The notes under the pieces: generated by a model
Told to the model about the DNA's origin: nothing
The model's input: only the letters and a program-made list of their open reading frames with translations
The model's database searches: none
Shown here: positions 21,271-32,095 of the stretch, piece after piece
Position numbering within the stretch: position 1 is the first letter of the stretch
How the letters are laid out: every line of letters starts with the position of its first letter
Position numbers and translations under genes: made by a program
NCBI RefSeq assembly: GCF_026262505.1
Contig: NC_067204.1
Location: forward strand, 18,082,165-18,146,164
Direction: 5' to 3'
Source of the DNA: Trichomonas vaginalis G3
Lineage: Eukaryota > Parabasalia > Trichomonadida > Trichomonadidae
Length of the DNA: 64,000 nucleotides

Positions 21271-21402
21271 CTTTGGGCTAAAGTCATTTACCATATGATT
21301 TATTAATAAATATTAATGTTTATGTTGTAAATTTTTTATAATTTTTTATTAGTTAGTAACTAAATTTGAAATAACCATGATATTCAATTAAACAATCAAA
21401 CT

Positions 21403-21735
21403 TTATGGGTTAAAAATCTTCCCAAGCTTCTTAAAAGCTTTCTTGATCTGATGCTTATTAATTTTTACACCTTTCTTAATTTTCTTTCCAACTTTCTTCA
21501 AGTTAATATTCTTTTGGATTTGGCCTAAAGCACGAATACGCTCTTTAAATTCTTCAAAACCATCATCTTCATCCGTACCTATTTTATTTTGATCTTTATC
21601 TTGAACCTCATTTTCTGTTGTATCTGCTTTTGCTTGTTCTTCAACTTTTTTATCACTAACAAAATTATCAGAATCATTTTCTTCTTTTGATTGCTCTAAA
21701 ACCTTTTCATTTTGTATAGACTCGCTTTCGTCCAT
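21403..21735 (-). CDS. Small protein, acidic N-terminus and strongly basic C-terminus
   Basis: From the first in-frame ATG at 21735 the product is 110 residues (MDESESIQNEK...). Residues 1-75 are rich in Glu/Asp/Gln; the last ~35 are Lys-rich and helix-prone (NLKKVGKKIKKGVKINKHQ), ending KKLGKIFNP. No family is recognised. An ATG further upstream in the same frame would begin a hydrophobic leader, but that longer frame is not open throughout, so the start is uncertain and the protein may or may not be secreted. It is convergent with the beta-barrel gene, 132 bp from its stop. Function unknown; a nucleic-acid- or membrane-binding basic tail is only a guess. Confidence 0.5.
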   Translation of the reverse strand: MDESESIQNEKVLEQSKEENDSDNFVSDKKVEEQAKADTTENEVQDKDQNKIGTDEDDGFEEFKERIRALGQIQKNINLKKVGKKIKKGVKINKHQIKKAFKKLGKIFNP

Positions 21736-22027
21736 TTTGTTTTTACCTTTTGATTGTTGTAGAGGCAATGCTTGAGCTAATCAGAAGAACAAAATCATTT
21801 GTAAAATCTGACAATTTGAAATCTAAAGTTCTAAATATACTAAATAATGGTTGAATTCACATGGACATCTAAAATAGCAAATAAACATTAGTAAAATAAG
21901 AGATGAATCACTATAATTTACAACAAAATCCGAAATATTTCGATTTTCCAATTGGTTTTCAAATTGCCATGATCTTAATAATATTTTTATTATTAAGAAA
22001 TTCGAATTGGCCTATATTCATATTGAG

Positions 22028-22037
22028 AAAAGTGACA
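22028..22037 (+). promoter_or_regulatory. AAAAGTGACA gene-start motif
   Basis: Exact copy 15 bases before the ATG at 22053. Confidence 0.55.
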
Positions 22038-22052
22038 ATTTTTTAATTCAAT

Positions 22053-23516
22053 ATGAGTAGGGAGTATTTGAAACAATACGATGATTTCATAGAAATACTT
22101 TATAAGATTCACCACTTAAAATCAAATGAATCCTTTGAAGAGATTTTTAATCTGATCAATCGAATTATGATTTCTAAGTATAAAGTGCCCTTATCAAATA
22201 TTATATACAGTATATCAACGGCAATATTATGCAACTATGGGTCTATTGAGCTTTATACCAAAATTCTTCAACAATTTTTATCAACAAATCCATCATGCGC
22301 ATCAGAAATACGAATCATTGACACAACCATGAATTTACATATTATAGAGGGTAAAGATATCAAATTTAAAACAAATCTTTTTCCAGAAGAAAATCAAATA
22401 TTTTTCATTATTATGAATGATCAAATAGAGAAATTTAAAGAATATATAACTCAAAATTCCTTGGAAGACATTTCTATACAAGTTCCATGTATTAACAATC
22501 TTTCTCCGGTTGAAAGTAGCTCATATTTTGGCTCAGTCAACATTTTTACTTTCCTTTATTCATGTTTAAATTGCGAAATTACACAGAAATGCCTTCAACT
22601 ATCTTTCTTAGGAGGAAATACTGATATTATTAATGAATGTTTAAAGCATAATCAATTGGACATAAAATGTCTGGAATATATTGTCCTTTGACATAACCAT
22701 AGCTTTGCTGAATATATTTTTCAAAGAGATATTTTTAAACCCAAAGATTTTAATGAAGATTCAATAATCACAGCAATCACCAATTCATTAAACTTGAAAG
22801 TTTTATTACTTTTGTTTGAGAAAGATAAAAATTCAGTAATTCCATGGATTGCTGCCTTTCCACAAGCTCTTGAAATCCTGAAGGACAAAAGCATCGATTT
22901 AACAAAAGTTTCTAACATAAATTCAAATTTATTGCATTATGCTGCTACATCTAATAATTTTGAGTTGTGCAAGTTTTTATTAAATGAAAACAAAATTGAT
23001 TTTGATACGGAGGATAATAATGAGAGAACTCCACTTCATTATTGTGCATTGTATGATAGTAAAGAAACTGCAGAAGTTCTTATCTCACACGGTGCTGATA
23101 TTAACAAGAAAGACTTTGATGGATGTATTCCACTCCATCATGCAATAATATTGAATTTTATAGAAGTAGCGAAACTTCTTATTTCAAAAGGTTCAGACAT
23201 TAACTCAGTGAATATTATTCGAAGGACCGCTCTTCATGAAGCTACAATCAGGAGTAATAAAGATGCAGTAGAACTACTAGTTTCTCATGGTGCAGATATA
23301 AACCTAAAGGATATTTATGGATTAACTCCACTTCAATTTGCAATTAGAGAGAAAAACTTAGAGATTGTAGGATATTTAGTAAATCATGGTGCCAATATTC
23401 ACATTCATTGAGAAACTGCTTTCAAAGAGGCATAAATGCTTGATTTACAAGAAACAGAAGACTTTCTTCTTTCAAATGATGTAATTAGAAATTTTAAAAC
23501 GAGTTGTGACCAATAA
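22053..23516 (+). pseudogene. Ankyrin-repeat protein with DUF3447-like N-terminus, decayed
   Basis: The frame gives a trichomonad-type ankyrin protein: a helical N-terminal region with SPVESSSYFGSVNIFTFLYS (compare the DUF3447 region of the large ankyrin gene at 43953) and then ankyrin repeats from about 22920, e.g. RTPLHYCALYDSKETAEVLI. It is interrupted at 22689 (TGA, where the paralogue has Ser), at 23409 (TGA, where the repeat normally has Gly) and at 23436 (TAA, where Lys is usual); the same frame still reads as ankyrin after each, up to a double TAA at 23514. Three stops in one frame make a true pseudogene likely. Its promoter motif is still intact, so it may be transcribed. Confidence 0.75.
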
Positions 23517-23794
23517 TAAACAAGAAAATACGTTCAATAACTAACTTAAGAATTGTGAGCAAATATAGACTAATGTATATAATAAATTGGATTATTTAGG
23601 CTAATAAATGATTTTCAATTGAACAATAAACATGCGCAAATATATGCTTTTATTTAAAATATTTAAAATACTCTACTAAATGTACCTTTTGATCTAAAAT
23701 TTGATTTTCAAACTTGTTCCGAATGGAATAAAAAGCTTCCTAAATTTCGACAAATAATTTGAGAAGAAAACGATTATTTTGATTTTAAGGGAAC

Positions 23795-25705
23795 ATGAAC
23801 AGCGGAAAGATTGGATTTTATACAGCGGACGCTGTTTCATGCAAATGGACTTCATTGGCAGTCATCAGAGATAAATACGGTACATTTTATTCAATAGAAG
23901 TTCTTCCAGATGTACAAGCTTTCAGTGAATCAGCAATTATTGACTCATCATTTGAACTACCTCCAATTCCTTTTGTCAAAAAGAATCCTTTTGCAGAACT
24001 CAGAGATTCCTGCTATATTTATCCAATTCCAGAGAATAAATTAAATATTGCAACAACGGTAAAGATTACATTGATAAATACAAGATACGAAGGAAGCCTA
24101 TGGCAGTTTATTGAAAAGCAGATATCATCTTTCTTCAGATCTCACAGATACGCTTTTGTAAATGAAACAATTGTTTCTATTCCAATAATTACAGGTGAAA
24201 CAATCAAAGTTAGTATCGAAGGTCACATGAAGACACCTCAATGGTTTGTTTTCTCACCTACATCAAAAATTCAATACATTCAAGGAAATAGAGCATATGA
24301 CATCGTTCATTATCCAACTTACGATCAACTATTTGAGAGAGTAAAGCGAATCGCATGCTTTTCAATATTTAATGCCGAAAAACCACCTTCAATTTTGAAA
24401 ATCATCACAAAAGTTTACGCAAATCCACATCCTTGCGGCATCATTTTCACAGGAAGTGAAGGTAGTGGCCGAGGATATATTACAAAACAGATTGCAGACG
24501 CTCTAGAACTTCCATTTACAGAAATTGATGCCCAGAACATCGATTCCACAGATTTAGAATTCCCTGTTCTTGAGCAACGTCTTATACCTAAAAGTATTGT
24601 TCTTTTAAGGAATTTTGACTCACATTTTACTGGAGATAACACTCCATTTCAGCGCAGACTTGAATCATCCCTTTCATCATTAATAGATTCCTCCAAAGAT
24701 TGTTTCTTCGTATTAACTGTTCTCTCAAAGGACACAATTCCATCCAGATTACAATCCGCTTCCAGATTAGGTTCAACAGTTGCTTTTCCACCCCTTACAT
24801 CGAAGGACGTATCCACAATACTCGGGGATTCACTTCCCCAGAACGTTATCGATGGCGCTGCCGGACTTCCAGCTTCAAGTTTGATTTTGGCCGCAAAAAC
24901 AAAAAGTGTCGAAACTCTTTTTGACGCTTTTAGTTCGATCAGCCAAAGCTCTATCAACTCGAATGTAATGAAGACCGGATGGGACGATATCGGTGGATTA
25001 TCCGCCACTAAGAAGATCGTCAGGGAAGCCGTAGAATGGCCATTAACAAGAAGAGACCAATTACAGAAATTCGGTGTCAAACCTCCACGAGGAGTTTTGT
25101 TACATGGCCCACCAGGATGTGGCAAAACGATGATTGCTAGAGCTATTGCCACCTCTCTTTCATCATCATTCTTTTCGATAAGCGCTGCATCTGTTTTCCA
25201 AATGTATCTCGGCGAATCAGAAAGAGTTGTCAGAGAACTTTTTGAACTCGCGAGACAGAGATCTCCTTCAGTTATATTCATCGATGAAATTGACGCAATG
25301 GTCGGAAAAAGAGGACAAAACACTGGTGTTTCTGAACGTGTTTTATCAACATTTTTGAATGAAATGGATGGTGTTTCATCATTGAACGATGTTGTCGTTG
25401 TTGCTGCAACAAATAGACCAGATGCTTTGGATGAAGCGTTGATGAGACCAGGAAGATTCGATTGTCTTGTCGAAGTTTTGCCAGCACAAAACGAAGAAGA
25501 CATTTTTGAAGTTTTGAAAGTTTGCACAAGAAAAATGCCATTGGAAGAAGGAGCTCTTGATTACGCAGTGAAGAATATAAAGATAGGATCAAGTGGTGCA
25601 GAAATAGATAATATATGCAGAGAAGCAGCACTTGTTGCTTTATATAGTGGTTCTGAAAAAGTTTCTGCAGATCATTTCAGAAAAATTATTGAAAAGCAAA
25701 AATAA
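23795..25705 (+). CDS. Two-domain AAA ATPase (Afg2/Cdc48/Pex6 group) with degenerate first domain
   Basis: Predicted 636 residues. Residues 1-190 are an N-terminal domain. The first AAA module (about 195-380) has a weak Walker A (GSEGSGRGYI, Arg in place of the Lys) and a Walker B region IVLLRNFDSH without the Asp-Glu pair, so it probably does not hydrolyse ATP. The second module (about 388-620) is complete: GWDDIGGL, Walker A GPPGCGKT near 437, Walker B VIFIDEIDA near 492, arginine-finger region ATNRPDALDEALMRPGRFD. Type II AAA proteins form hexamers that unfold proteins or remodel complexes. Pex6 has the same asymmetry reversed in detail, and trichomonads lack peroxisomes, so an Afg2/SPATA5-like ribosome-maturation role is my preferred reading. 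Intact. Confidence 0.75.
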   Translation: MNSGKIGFYTADAVSCKWTSLAVIRDKYGTFYSIEVLPDVQAFSESAIIDSSFELPPIPFVKKNPFAELRDSCYIYPIPENKLNIATTVKITLINTRYEGSLWQFIEKQISSFFRSHRYAFVNETIVSIPIITGETIKVSIEGHMKTPQWFVFSPTSKIQYIQGNRAYDIVHYPTYDQLFERVKRIACFSIFNAEKPPSILKIITKVYANPHPCGIIFTGSEGSGRGYITKQIADALELPFTEIDAQNIDSTDLEFPVLEQRLIPKSIVLLRNFDSHFTGDNTPFQRRLESSLSSLIDSSKDCFFVLTVLSKDTIPSRLQSASRLGSTVAFPPLTSKDVSTILGDSLPQNVIDGAAGLPASSLILAAKTKSVETLFDAFSSISQSSINSNVMKTGWDDIGGLSATKKIVREAVEWPLTRRDQLQKFGVKPPRGVLLHGPPGCGKTMIARAIATSLSSSFFSISAASVFQMYLGESERVVRELFELARQRSPSVIFIDEIDAMVGKRGQNTGVSERVLSTFLNEMDGVSSLNDVVVVAATNRPDALDEALMRPGRFDCLVEVLPAQNEEDIFEVLKVCTRKMPLEEGALDYAVKNIKIGSSGAEIDNICREAALVALYSGSEKVSADHFRKIIEKQK

Positions 25706-26074
25706 TTTATATTAATATAGAGATTTTGTTTTAATAAACCATATATATTCTAAATTACACAGTTTTTCTCATTCATCTTTTTTAAATGATTTTAATTTCT
25801 ATGTGATGTAACTCATATTAGTAATGTAAAAGATCGTCTTTGATGTGACATTTCAATCGATATGAGATTCGGTGAAAATTGACAAAGTTTTTAAATTTTA
25901 TATTAAGTAAAAAAGGTATTTTACAGCGTAAATTGATATGCATGTATATTTATTCTATAATGAATCTAAATTTCATATAGATATTGCACTATTATTAAAC
26001 CATGTTTGCATTATTAAAGGACTTCAACCATTTCTTTTCAAAAAGAAAAAGTTTTACATCGGTCGATCTGACAA
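25706..26074. other. Intergenic stretch
   Basis: AT-rich; nothing recognised. Confidence 0.5.
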
Positions 26075-27412
26075 ATGTTTGCCTATATCTTCTTAGCTGG
26101 ATCTTTAAAGGATTCTGATCCTCTCATCACCCAGGAGATGGTTGATGCAATTAACAGCAATTCTAACTCACCTTTCAAGGCAACTCTCTATCCGAAGTTT
26201 GCAGGGATGACTATTGGTCAAGCCAAACGTTTTTTATCACCCGTTCGACCTCCAAAACATCATCAAGGTTCAGCAATTCCAGTTGGAGCCAACGAATACT
26301 TCTTTAACTTTGTTGATAAAAGCTACATCACAGGTCTCACAAACATTGCAGCTTTTCCAGAGTGGCACAATGCTTCAAATCAGTTGGATAGTCCAATTAA
26401 ACCAAATAGAACAACTATAGTATTCCCTGTTTATGATGTCACAAAGTTATGCAGCTCATGGGCTCCTGCTGTTACATCTGCAATGTCAATTTCTGTTTCT
26501 CGATGCAGCTCATGGGCTGGTCAGTTCGTCAACTTCTCACTTCAATTCGTTCTTGACTGTGATATTCTCGGTGACTCATGTGTTGAGCGTACGCCGCTTA
26601 ATGCGTACCAGCTATTTTGGACATATCATCCTCCGGACTTCGAGAGTTGGGATAAACCAGGAAATTCAAATTCAGAAAGAGAAAATTCCATGCAAGCACC
26701 ACGCGCAGATTTCAAAAGAGAAAATTGTGAAAACAACAGATGTTATCCAGGTTTAACAAATTGCAAGCATCATTGGGCATTAACAGGAAGTTGTAATCCA
26801 GGAGATCCAGAGACAGGATATCCGATATATTTCCTTTACAATTGGAGATGGATCAAATCACACCTTTGGGAAGTTGGTGCTGTAACTTCTTCTATAACTG
26901 TCTACCAATCTTTATTTAGCTATGAGGATGGTGTTTACTCTAGCTACTGGGAAGGAAATAATGTAACTCGAGAGAGTGTGGGTGAAATTCTTGGAATGCT
27001 AGATGTAACAATCATTGGTTGGGGGCAGGGTCGGTTGAACTTGTCAGCTGATGATAGTATGTATAAGAAACAACTCCAACGTTGGTGGTGGGTGATACCA
27101 CATTTCGGAATTGATTGAGGAATGTCATACAATGATTGCAGCATGTGCGCAGATAATTGGAAATTAATAAATTCAAACGATGATCAAATAGGTTTAAATG
27201 GCTCATTAATGGTTACTGGATCAGAAGTTTACAGTGAGGAAAATAATAATATATTATCACAAAATACAAATGATATAAAAGGTTTCATGAAGTTTAACAG
27301 GAGATTTGATGACTGTAATATCGAATCTCAAGCTGTAGGTGCAGTTCCATATAACTTTGTTCCCCTTCCACACAGAACTCCTGAAGAAACACCTAGACAA
27401 GAATCTCAATAA
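26075..27412 (+). pseudogene. Cathepsin B-like (C1A) cysteine peptidase homologue without catalytic residues; frame interrupted
   Basis: The N-terminus is hydrophobic (MFAYIFLAGS), then a cathepsin B-like propeptide (MVDAINSN...FAGMTIGQAKRFL) and a papain-fold body. At the active site CSSWA (residues 126-130) has no Cys directly before the Trp. The histidine site reads LDVTIIGWG, where active enzymes have HAV.IIGWG, and the Asn site reads IPHFGID instead of a NSWG type. All three catalytic positions are therefore lost, as in TINAL-type pseudopeptidases. A TGA at 27116-27118 falls where the family has the Trp of D-W-G; the frame continues with the matching C-terminal NRRFDDCNIESQAVGAVPY. A Cys-rich insertion (about 27123-27285) is unusual. 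Either a pseudogene of a pseudopeptidase or a base error. Confidence 0.7.
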
Positions 27413-27691
27413 CAATAATAAGAATTTTGAGATATTTACATTTAAAAATCTCAAATAATAAAATAAATTAAGTACTTCTTGCTTATTCGTAATAAAAGAA
27501 TGATTTCACCTAGTATTATAGTTTTATTTGTTGTATATTAGATTATTTTTTCTATTAAATCGATAACAAATGTTTTTTTTTTGTGCATTAAATTGATATC
27601 TCTCAGCAGTAAAAGATCTACACACAAAGAAACTATTATGAATTTAAATTTTTGTTTGGTATTTTTGATATTTTTTGGTAATAAACAGCAA

Positions 27692-28012
27692 TTAGCAAAT
27701 AGATAAACTAGTGAATGAAAGTTGTGATGGGTCAGCTAAAAATTTTGGATTGATATTGGATTTTTGTGCTCTTTCATAAAAATTTCTTTCTGAAAAATGA
27801 AGAATTTCTGGTGATTCGTCTGGTACATTAGACATTACGATTTGGACTTTAAAATCATCGATATTATCTGAAGGAGGTTTAATTTTTTTATTGAATTTTT
27901 GTCTTGGAGTATTATTTATTGTCGTATGAGTGGGTTTTTCTTCTTTTCGATAATGAAGTAAGAAGTCCTGAAGATTTTTGTAGCCTTTTGGGATAACAAG
28001 TTTTGTATTCAT
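27692..28012 (-). CDS. Small conserved-looking hypothetical protein
   Basis: 106 residues, MNTKLVIPKGYKNLQDFL...; hydrophilic, Lys- and Pro-rich, no membrane segment, no recognised domain. The reverse strand carries AAAAATGTGACA about 15 bases before the ATG, so it has the same gene-start motif as other genes. It is divergent from the Scc2 gene, with only 71 bases between the two ATGs, so they probably share a promoter. Stop is TAA. Function unknown. Confidence 0.6.
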   Translation of the reverse strand: MNTKLVIPKGYKNLQDFLLHYRKEEKPTHTTINNTPRQKFNKKIKPPSDNIDDFKVQIVMSNVPDESPEILHFSERNFYERAQKSNINPKFLADPSQLSFTSLSIC

Positions 28013-28026
28013 TGATTTTGAATTAT

Positions 28027-28038
28027 TGTCACATTTTT
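28027..28038. promoter_or_regulatory. Shared divergent promoter motif TGTCACATTTTT
   Basis: Read on the minus strand it is AAAAATGTGACA, 14 bases before the ATG at 28012; read on the plus strand it is TCACATTT, an initiator-like sequence about 55 bases before the ATG at 28084. It is the only such motif between the two genes. Confidence 0.5.
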
Positions 28039-28083
28039 ATATATTAATTCATTCAATCATATCCAAATTATGGTAAAATACTA

Positions 28084-31000
28084 ATGTTTTGCTCAGCCAA
28101 TGATAGTCGGGTCACAAATTTAAAATTGTCCGCTGATCTTCCTAAAGTTGAAAACGAAACAAACTTAGTAAGTCCAGCTGGACGATGCACAGAGATACTA
28201 AAGCAATACTGTGAACTTGAAACATTAACAACTTCAATGGTTAGAGAAATAAGTACACATGTTAATGAATTATATCGAATAAAGCAGCTATCAGAAGTAA
28301 ATCTAGAGTTCATATCGAAATTTATACAGAATCAGAGCAATTTTATTAAACAATCAGAAGAATTTCAGTTCGATATTATTGAAATTTGTCTAACTTTTTA
28401 TGCTTCAAACGATATGCCACCTCAACTCTACAAAGAATCTCAAATGAACATCATTTTAAGAAGTATTTTCAAATTCTGCAGTGATAATTTTATCAAAACT
28501 CAAGAAAACAACCTTTCACTTCATAAAATGTTCCCAATCATACGCCTTTGTGCCAAACTCATTGACAGATGTGCATTACCTGATTCATTTTTAAGTTCTT
28601 TTGTTTCAATCGCAATTGAATTTTATTTCAATGAAGCATCATCAAATCCTCTTCAAACAGCATCATGCTCGCTTATATCATCTATATTCAGACGATACGA
28701 ACTCGAAAGGACTCAAATTTTAAATGATATTTTTTATTGTATCGAAAGGAAGACAGGAAACCAGAAATCGCTTATTTTCAACAAAACAGATCGAGTACGA
28801 CTCAATGCATTCTCAGTTCTCCTGTTTGACATCATTCAAAGCTGTTCAATTTATCCAAATACGATTGATTGCTGTAACATTGACATTATACAAGATATTA
28901 TTAACAGACTCGAGGAACTACCACCTAAATACACGGAAATGTTCGCTAATGACGTATTTTCTTGCTTATCACATCCATTATATCCTTCATCAATCTCTGT
29001 TTTGCCTTATTTGCTTAATATGATGTACAAGCATATCACAAAGAAGACGAAACTTACAAGAGTGGCCATAAATTCCTTCTGTAAAGGTCTTTCTTCGGTT
29101 CTTGCTTTTCGAGAAAAATTTTTGGTTCCGATGACGATAAAAATTAATTACAACATCATGAGAATTTTGCAGATAAATGACTTATCGGAAATAAATGTAA
29201 CCGACAAATATCCTGAGAATGAAAAAGAAAGGTTAATTGCAGAATTTGTTGTTTTGACATTTGTCAAAAATTTCTTCAAATTAATTGACACTTTTGACAC
29301 TGCTTCGATTTGCAACATTTCGCATTGGTCATCACTCAAAAACATGGACCAAACAGAGTCCGATTACCTCGACCAATGGTGGCACAATCAAATTCCTGAA
29401 GTGTCAGATTTTTCTCTCAATTTTTCAGAGGTAGAACGGTTATATGTCAGTTTATGTCAAAGATTTTTAATATTTAACTCTGTCATGGAGATTATTCATA
29501 GATTATTGAAAGGTTTGACTAATACGAGTTCCACAATGCGTGGAATGGTTTTGAAAGGATTTAGTTCCATTGTTGAGATGAATTCTCAATTTTTGTATCA
29601 TCCAGATTTGATTCCTTTAATTGAGAAAGCTTTTGTCGATCCATGCTCATCGATAAGGGATGCCGTTCTAGATATTGTTAGTTCGTATATAGAGAAGAAT
29701 GAACAGATAAAAAGCCCTTATTTTCCTTTGATCATTGACTCATTAAAAGACAGTTCTCCTTCAATTGTCAGAAAAAGTTTGGTAACTTTGGGAAATTTGG
29801 CTCAAAAAGCAACAGAAGAAGAATTAATGAAATTGTCAAAGATATTGGTGTCTAAATTGGATGATGAAACAAAAGCTGTCAAAACCGCCGCAAAGTCACT
29901 TTTGGTCACTTCACTTTTTGAAATTTCATTTTCACCATTTGTTATTTTTTACGAAATCAGCAAAAACATTGATATAGAGAATGACAAATGGTGGACTGTT
30001 TTTGTAAAAGAATGCTACGTAAAATTCCCAGAAAAAATGAAGGCCGTGGTCGACCAAGTAATTGAAAAAGTGACAGAAGAAACTAATGATTTGAATTCGA
30101 TGATTTTATACAATTTCGTATCAGTTTTGCCGAATTGTTCTGCAGATAAACATGAACAAATTATAACGGCAATTTTAACCGCCGAAACCGATATTTCTGT
30201 CACTTTTCTAATGGACAGTTTACTATCAATTATTCCATTTATATTATTCCCATCCATTGTTAATTTCTCTTTGTTGTTAAGTCATTTAGAAAGTCTTGTT
30301 TGTACGAGATGGACAACGGTTGTTAGAAAATGTTTGGAACTGATTGTTTCCATTGTTCATAACATTTGTCCTGATGATAATATTTTGGAAACTTTGCAGA
30401 GTAGTTATGCTGATATTTTATTGTTGAGCTTTGGTGGAAAGAAAATTGAAGAAAATGAAGTTCTTCGAGCGATTTTTGTCACAGGTGTTTTGTTTAAATT
30501 AATTGGTTGGATAACTCCTAAAGGAAACATCAACAAAGTTGCATCTATTTTAGGAAGATTTTACATGAGCGATTCAAGATTGATTCGCAAAAGAGTTTTA
30601 CAGAGTTTTGTTGATATTTGCTGCAGAGATTCAAGTCAATTACGTGTATCTCGAAATCTTGTTCAAATGGCTTTCAAAAGAGGAGATGATGAAGATGCAT
30701 TGGATTTCATTCTTAAGTTAATGGTCGAAGAAAACAAAATGGATGTGAAAATAGAGAAATTCGATGAAATGAAAGGAAACTCTGCAGCTCCTTTGATTTC
30801 ACAATTCATTAAGAATATTACAAACTGTTTTAAATCTCAAAATAAAACTGTCAGAACAGACTCTCTCAAATTAGTTTCTATCGGATTGTCAAACGGTTTA
30901 ATCAATGCTCATGAAGTTCTTCCATTTGTTATTGCCTGTTTATCAAGTACTGAATGCTATAAAAGTGCAATTGAAACAATTAAAAAGTGCCAAGAGTCAA

Positions 31001-31692
31001 GTTTTGAAGGTGCTTTGAAGACAAGAATTTCTGATGGAATTGACCAATCTTATGAATTTATTGTAGCGTTTTCTGAGGATAAAAGCATCAGGAGACTTGG
31101 ATTTACTGATTTATTTACATTGACAAAGAATCCTTTATTAAGAAAAGATATAATGACCAATTTAGTTTCAAAAGTTTACGCCCAAATGGATGTAAAAAGT
31201 GACATGAACAAATGTTTATGGCTTTGTGATATTTTAGTGAATTTGAACTACGAATATCAATGGGAAGCATATTATGTTTGTCAGCTGCTCCAGAAAACTG
31301 TTTGTAAGAATTCCCACAATGTTTTGATTGATGCCGGAGACATGATAGAAATATTAGTTGGAACTAAACAAGAGAAAGAAGCTATGAGTTGCACAGCTTG
31401 TTGGTATTCATGTTTGATTGGTGTAATGACAAGTCATTGGCTCAGAAGAAGATACCAAGTCAATCCAAAGAAGTTATACAATAATGAAAAGCCGCGTGAA
31501 GATAAAAGAAATGTGAAAGTTGCTTTGATTCCGCCTTTGAATTTGAATGAAATTAAAAAGCCACAGGAAAAATTGGAGAAATTAACTCCAGAAATATTAG
31601 ATATTGTTGCTAAATTACAGAGTGTTGTTAGGCACGAAAGGGCAACCGAAGATAAAGCAAAACCTTCTGTTCCTAACAATACTAAAAAATAG
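28084..31692 (+). CDS. SCC2: Cohesin loader Scc2/NIPBL
   Basis: Predicted 1202 residues, all alpha-helical HEAT-type. The diagnostic stretch is at about residues 478-630: STMRGMVLKGFSSIVEMN, SSIRDAVLDIVSSYI, SPSIVRKSLVTLGNLA and LDDETKAVKTAAKSLL, which line up with the NIPBL series (sister chromatid cohesion HEAT repeats, SVREAALELVGRF / SVRKRVIRILRDIC). A second match is GLSNGLINAHEVLPFVIACL at about 935, the NIPBL 'Nipped-B C-terminal' HEAT region. Scc2 loads cohesin on chromosomes and drives loop extrusion. It is shorter than yeast Scc2 (about 1490), lacking a long N-terminal tail. The first ATG is used. It ends in TAG. Intact. Confidence 0.8.
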   Translation: MFCSANDSRVTNLKLSADLPKVENETNLVSPAGRCTEILKQYCELETLTTSMVREISTHVNELYRIKQLSEVNLEFISKFIQNQSNFIKQSEEFQFDIIEICLTFYASNDMPPQLYKESQMNIILRSIFKFCSDNFIKTQENNLSLHKMFPIIRLCAKLIDRCALPDSFLSSFVSIAIEFYFNEASSNPLQTASCSLISSIFRRYELERTQILNDIFYCIERKTGNQKSLIFNKTDRVRLNAFSVLLFDIIQSCSIYPNTIDCCNIDIIQDIINRLEELPPKYTEMFANDVFSCLSHPLYPSSISVLPYLLNMMYKHITKKTKLTRVAINSFCKGLSSVLAFREKFLVPMTIKINYNIMRILQINDLSEINVTDKYPENEKERLIAEFVVLTFVKNFFKLIDTFDTASICNISHWSSLKNMDQTESDYLDQWWHNQIPEVSDFSLNFSEVERLYVSLCQRFLIFNSVMEIIHRLLKGLTNTSSTMRGMVLKGFSSIVEMNSQFLYHPDLIPLIEKAFVDPCSSIRDAVLDIVSSYIEKNEQIKSPYFPLIIDSLKDSSPSIVRKSLVTLGNLAQKATEEELMKLSKILVSKLDDETKAVKTAAKSLLVTSLFEISFSPFVIFYEISKNIDIENDKWWTVFVKECYVKFPEKMKAVVDQVIEKVTEETNDLNSMILYNFVSVLPNCSADKHEQIITAILTAETDISVTFLMDSLLSIIPFILFPSIVNFSLLLSHLESLVCTRWTTVVRKCLELIVSIVHNICPDDNILETLQSSYADILLLSFGGKKIEENEVLRAIFVTGVLFKLIGWITPKGNINKVASILGRFYMSDSRLIRKRVLQSFVDICCRDSSQLRVSRNLVQMAFKRGDDEDALDFILKLMVEENKMDVKIEKFDEMKGNSAAPLISQFIKNITNCFKSQNKTVRTDSLKLVSIGLSNGLINAHEVLPFVIACLSSTECYKSAIETIKKCQESSFEGALKTRISDGIDQSYEFIVAFSEDKSIRRLGFTDLFTLTKNPLLRKDIMTNLVSKVYAQMDVKSDMNKCLWLCDILVNLNYEYQWEAYYVCQLLQKTVCKNSHNVLIDAGDMIEILVGTKQEKEAMSCTACWYSCLIGVMTSHWLRRRYQVNPKKLYNNEKPREDKRNVKVALIPPLNLNEIKKPQEKLEKLTPEILDIVAKLQSVVRHERATEDKAKPSVPNNTKK

Positions 31693-32095
31693 ATTTTATA
31701 TATTTGTAAAAATATTGATGATATGATAACGACTTTTTACTTTTTGACAATTTCAAAGATTTTTATACAATTTTAATCATGTAATTTCACTTAAACGCTG
31801 AAAATGAAGTAAAAATATCAACAATTATCTGATTTAAATATGTTTAGTGACCAAATACATTGAAATTGAAAAAAAGCTCGAACTAGTTGTGATATCCTTG
31901 CACAAATCGAATGATTATGAGTTTCCTTGAATGATTTTAGTATTCATTTCGTGAATTTTTGTCAAATAATTAGTAGATTCTCATTATTAATGTAAGTGTA
32001 ATGAAAACTATTTGATTTAGCATTCACTTTTAATTCTGATTTGTAAGAAATTTGTTGGTTGAGAACGATTATTTTCGATTCAACTTCAATTTGAA
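31693..32095. other. Intergenic stretch
   Basis: AT-rich; nothing recognised besides TCAACTTCAATTT just before the next ATG, a possible initiator. Confidence 0.5.

Noticed and set aside
24649-25527. Long minus-strand ORF (292 codons) inside the AAA ATPase gene
   Set aside because: It is antisense to strongly conserved AAA motifs and has no family features; a shadow of the real frame.
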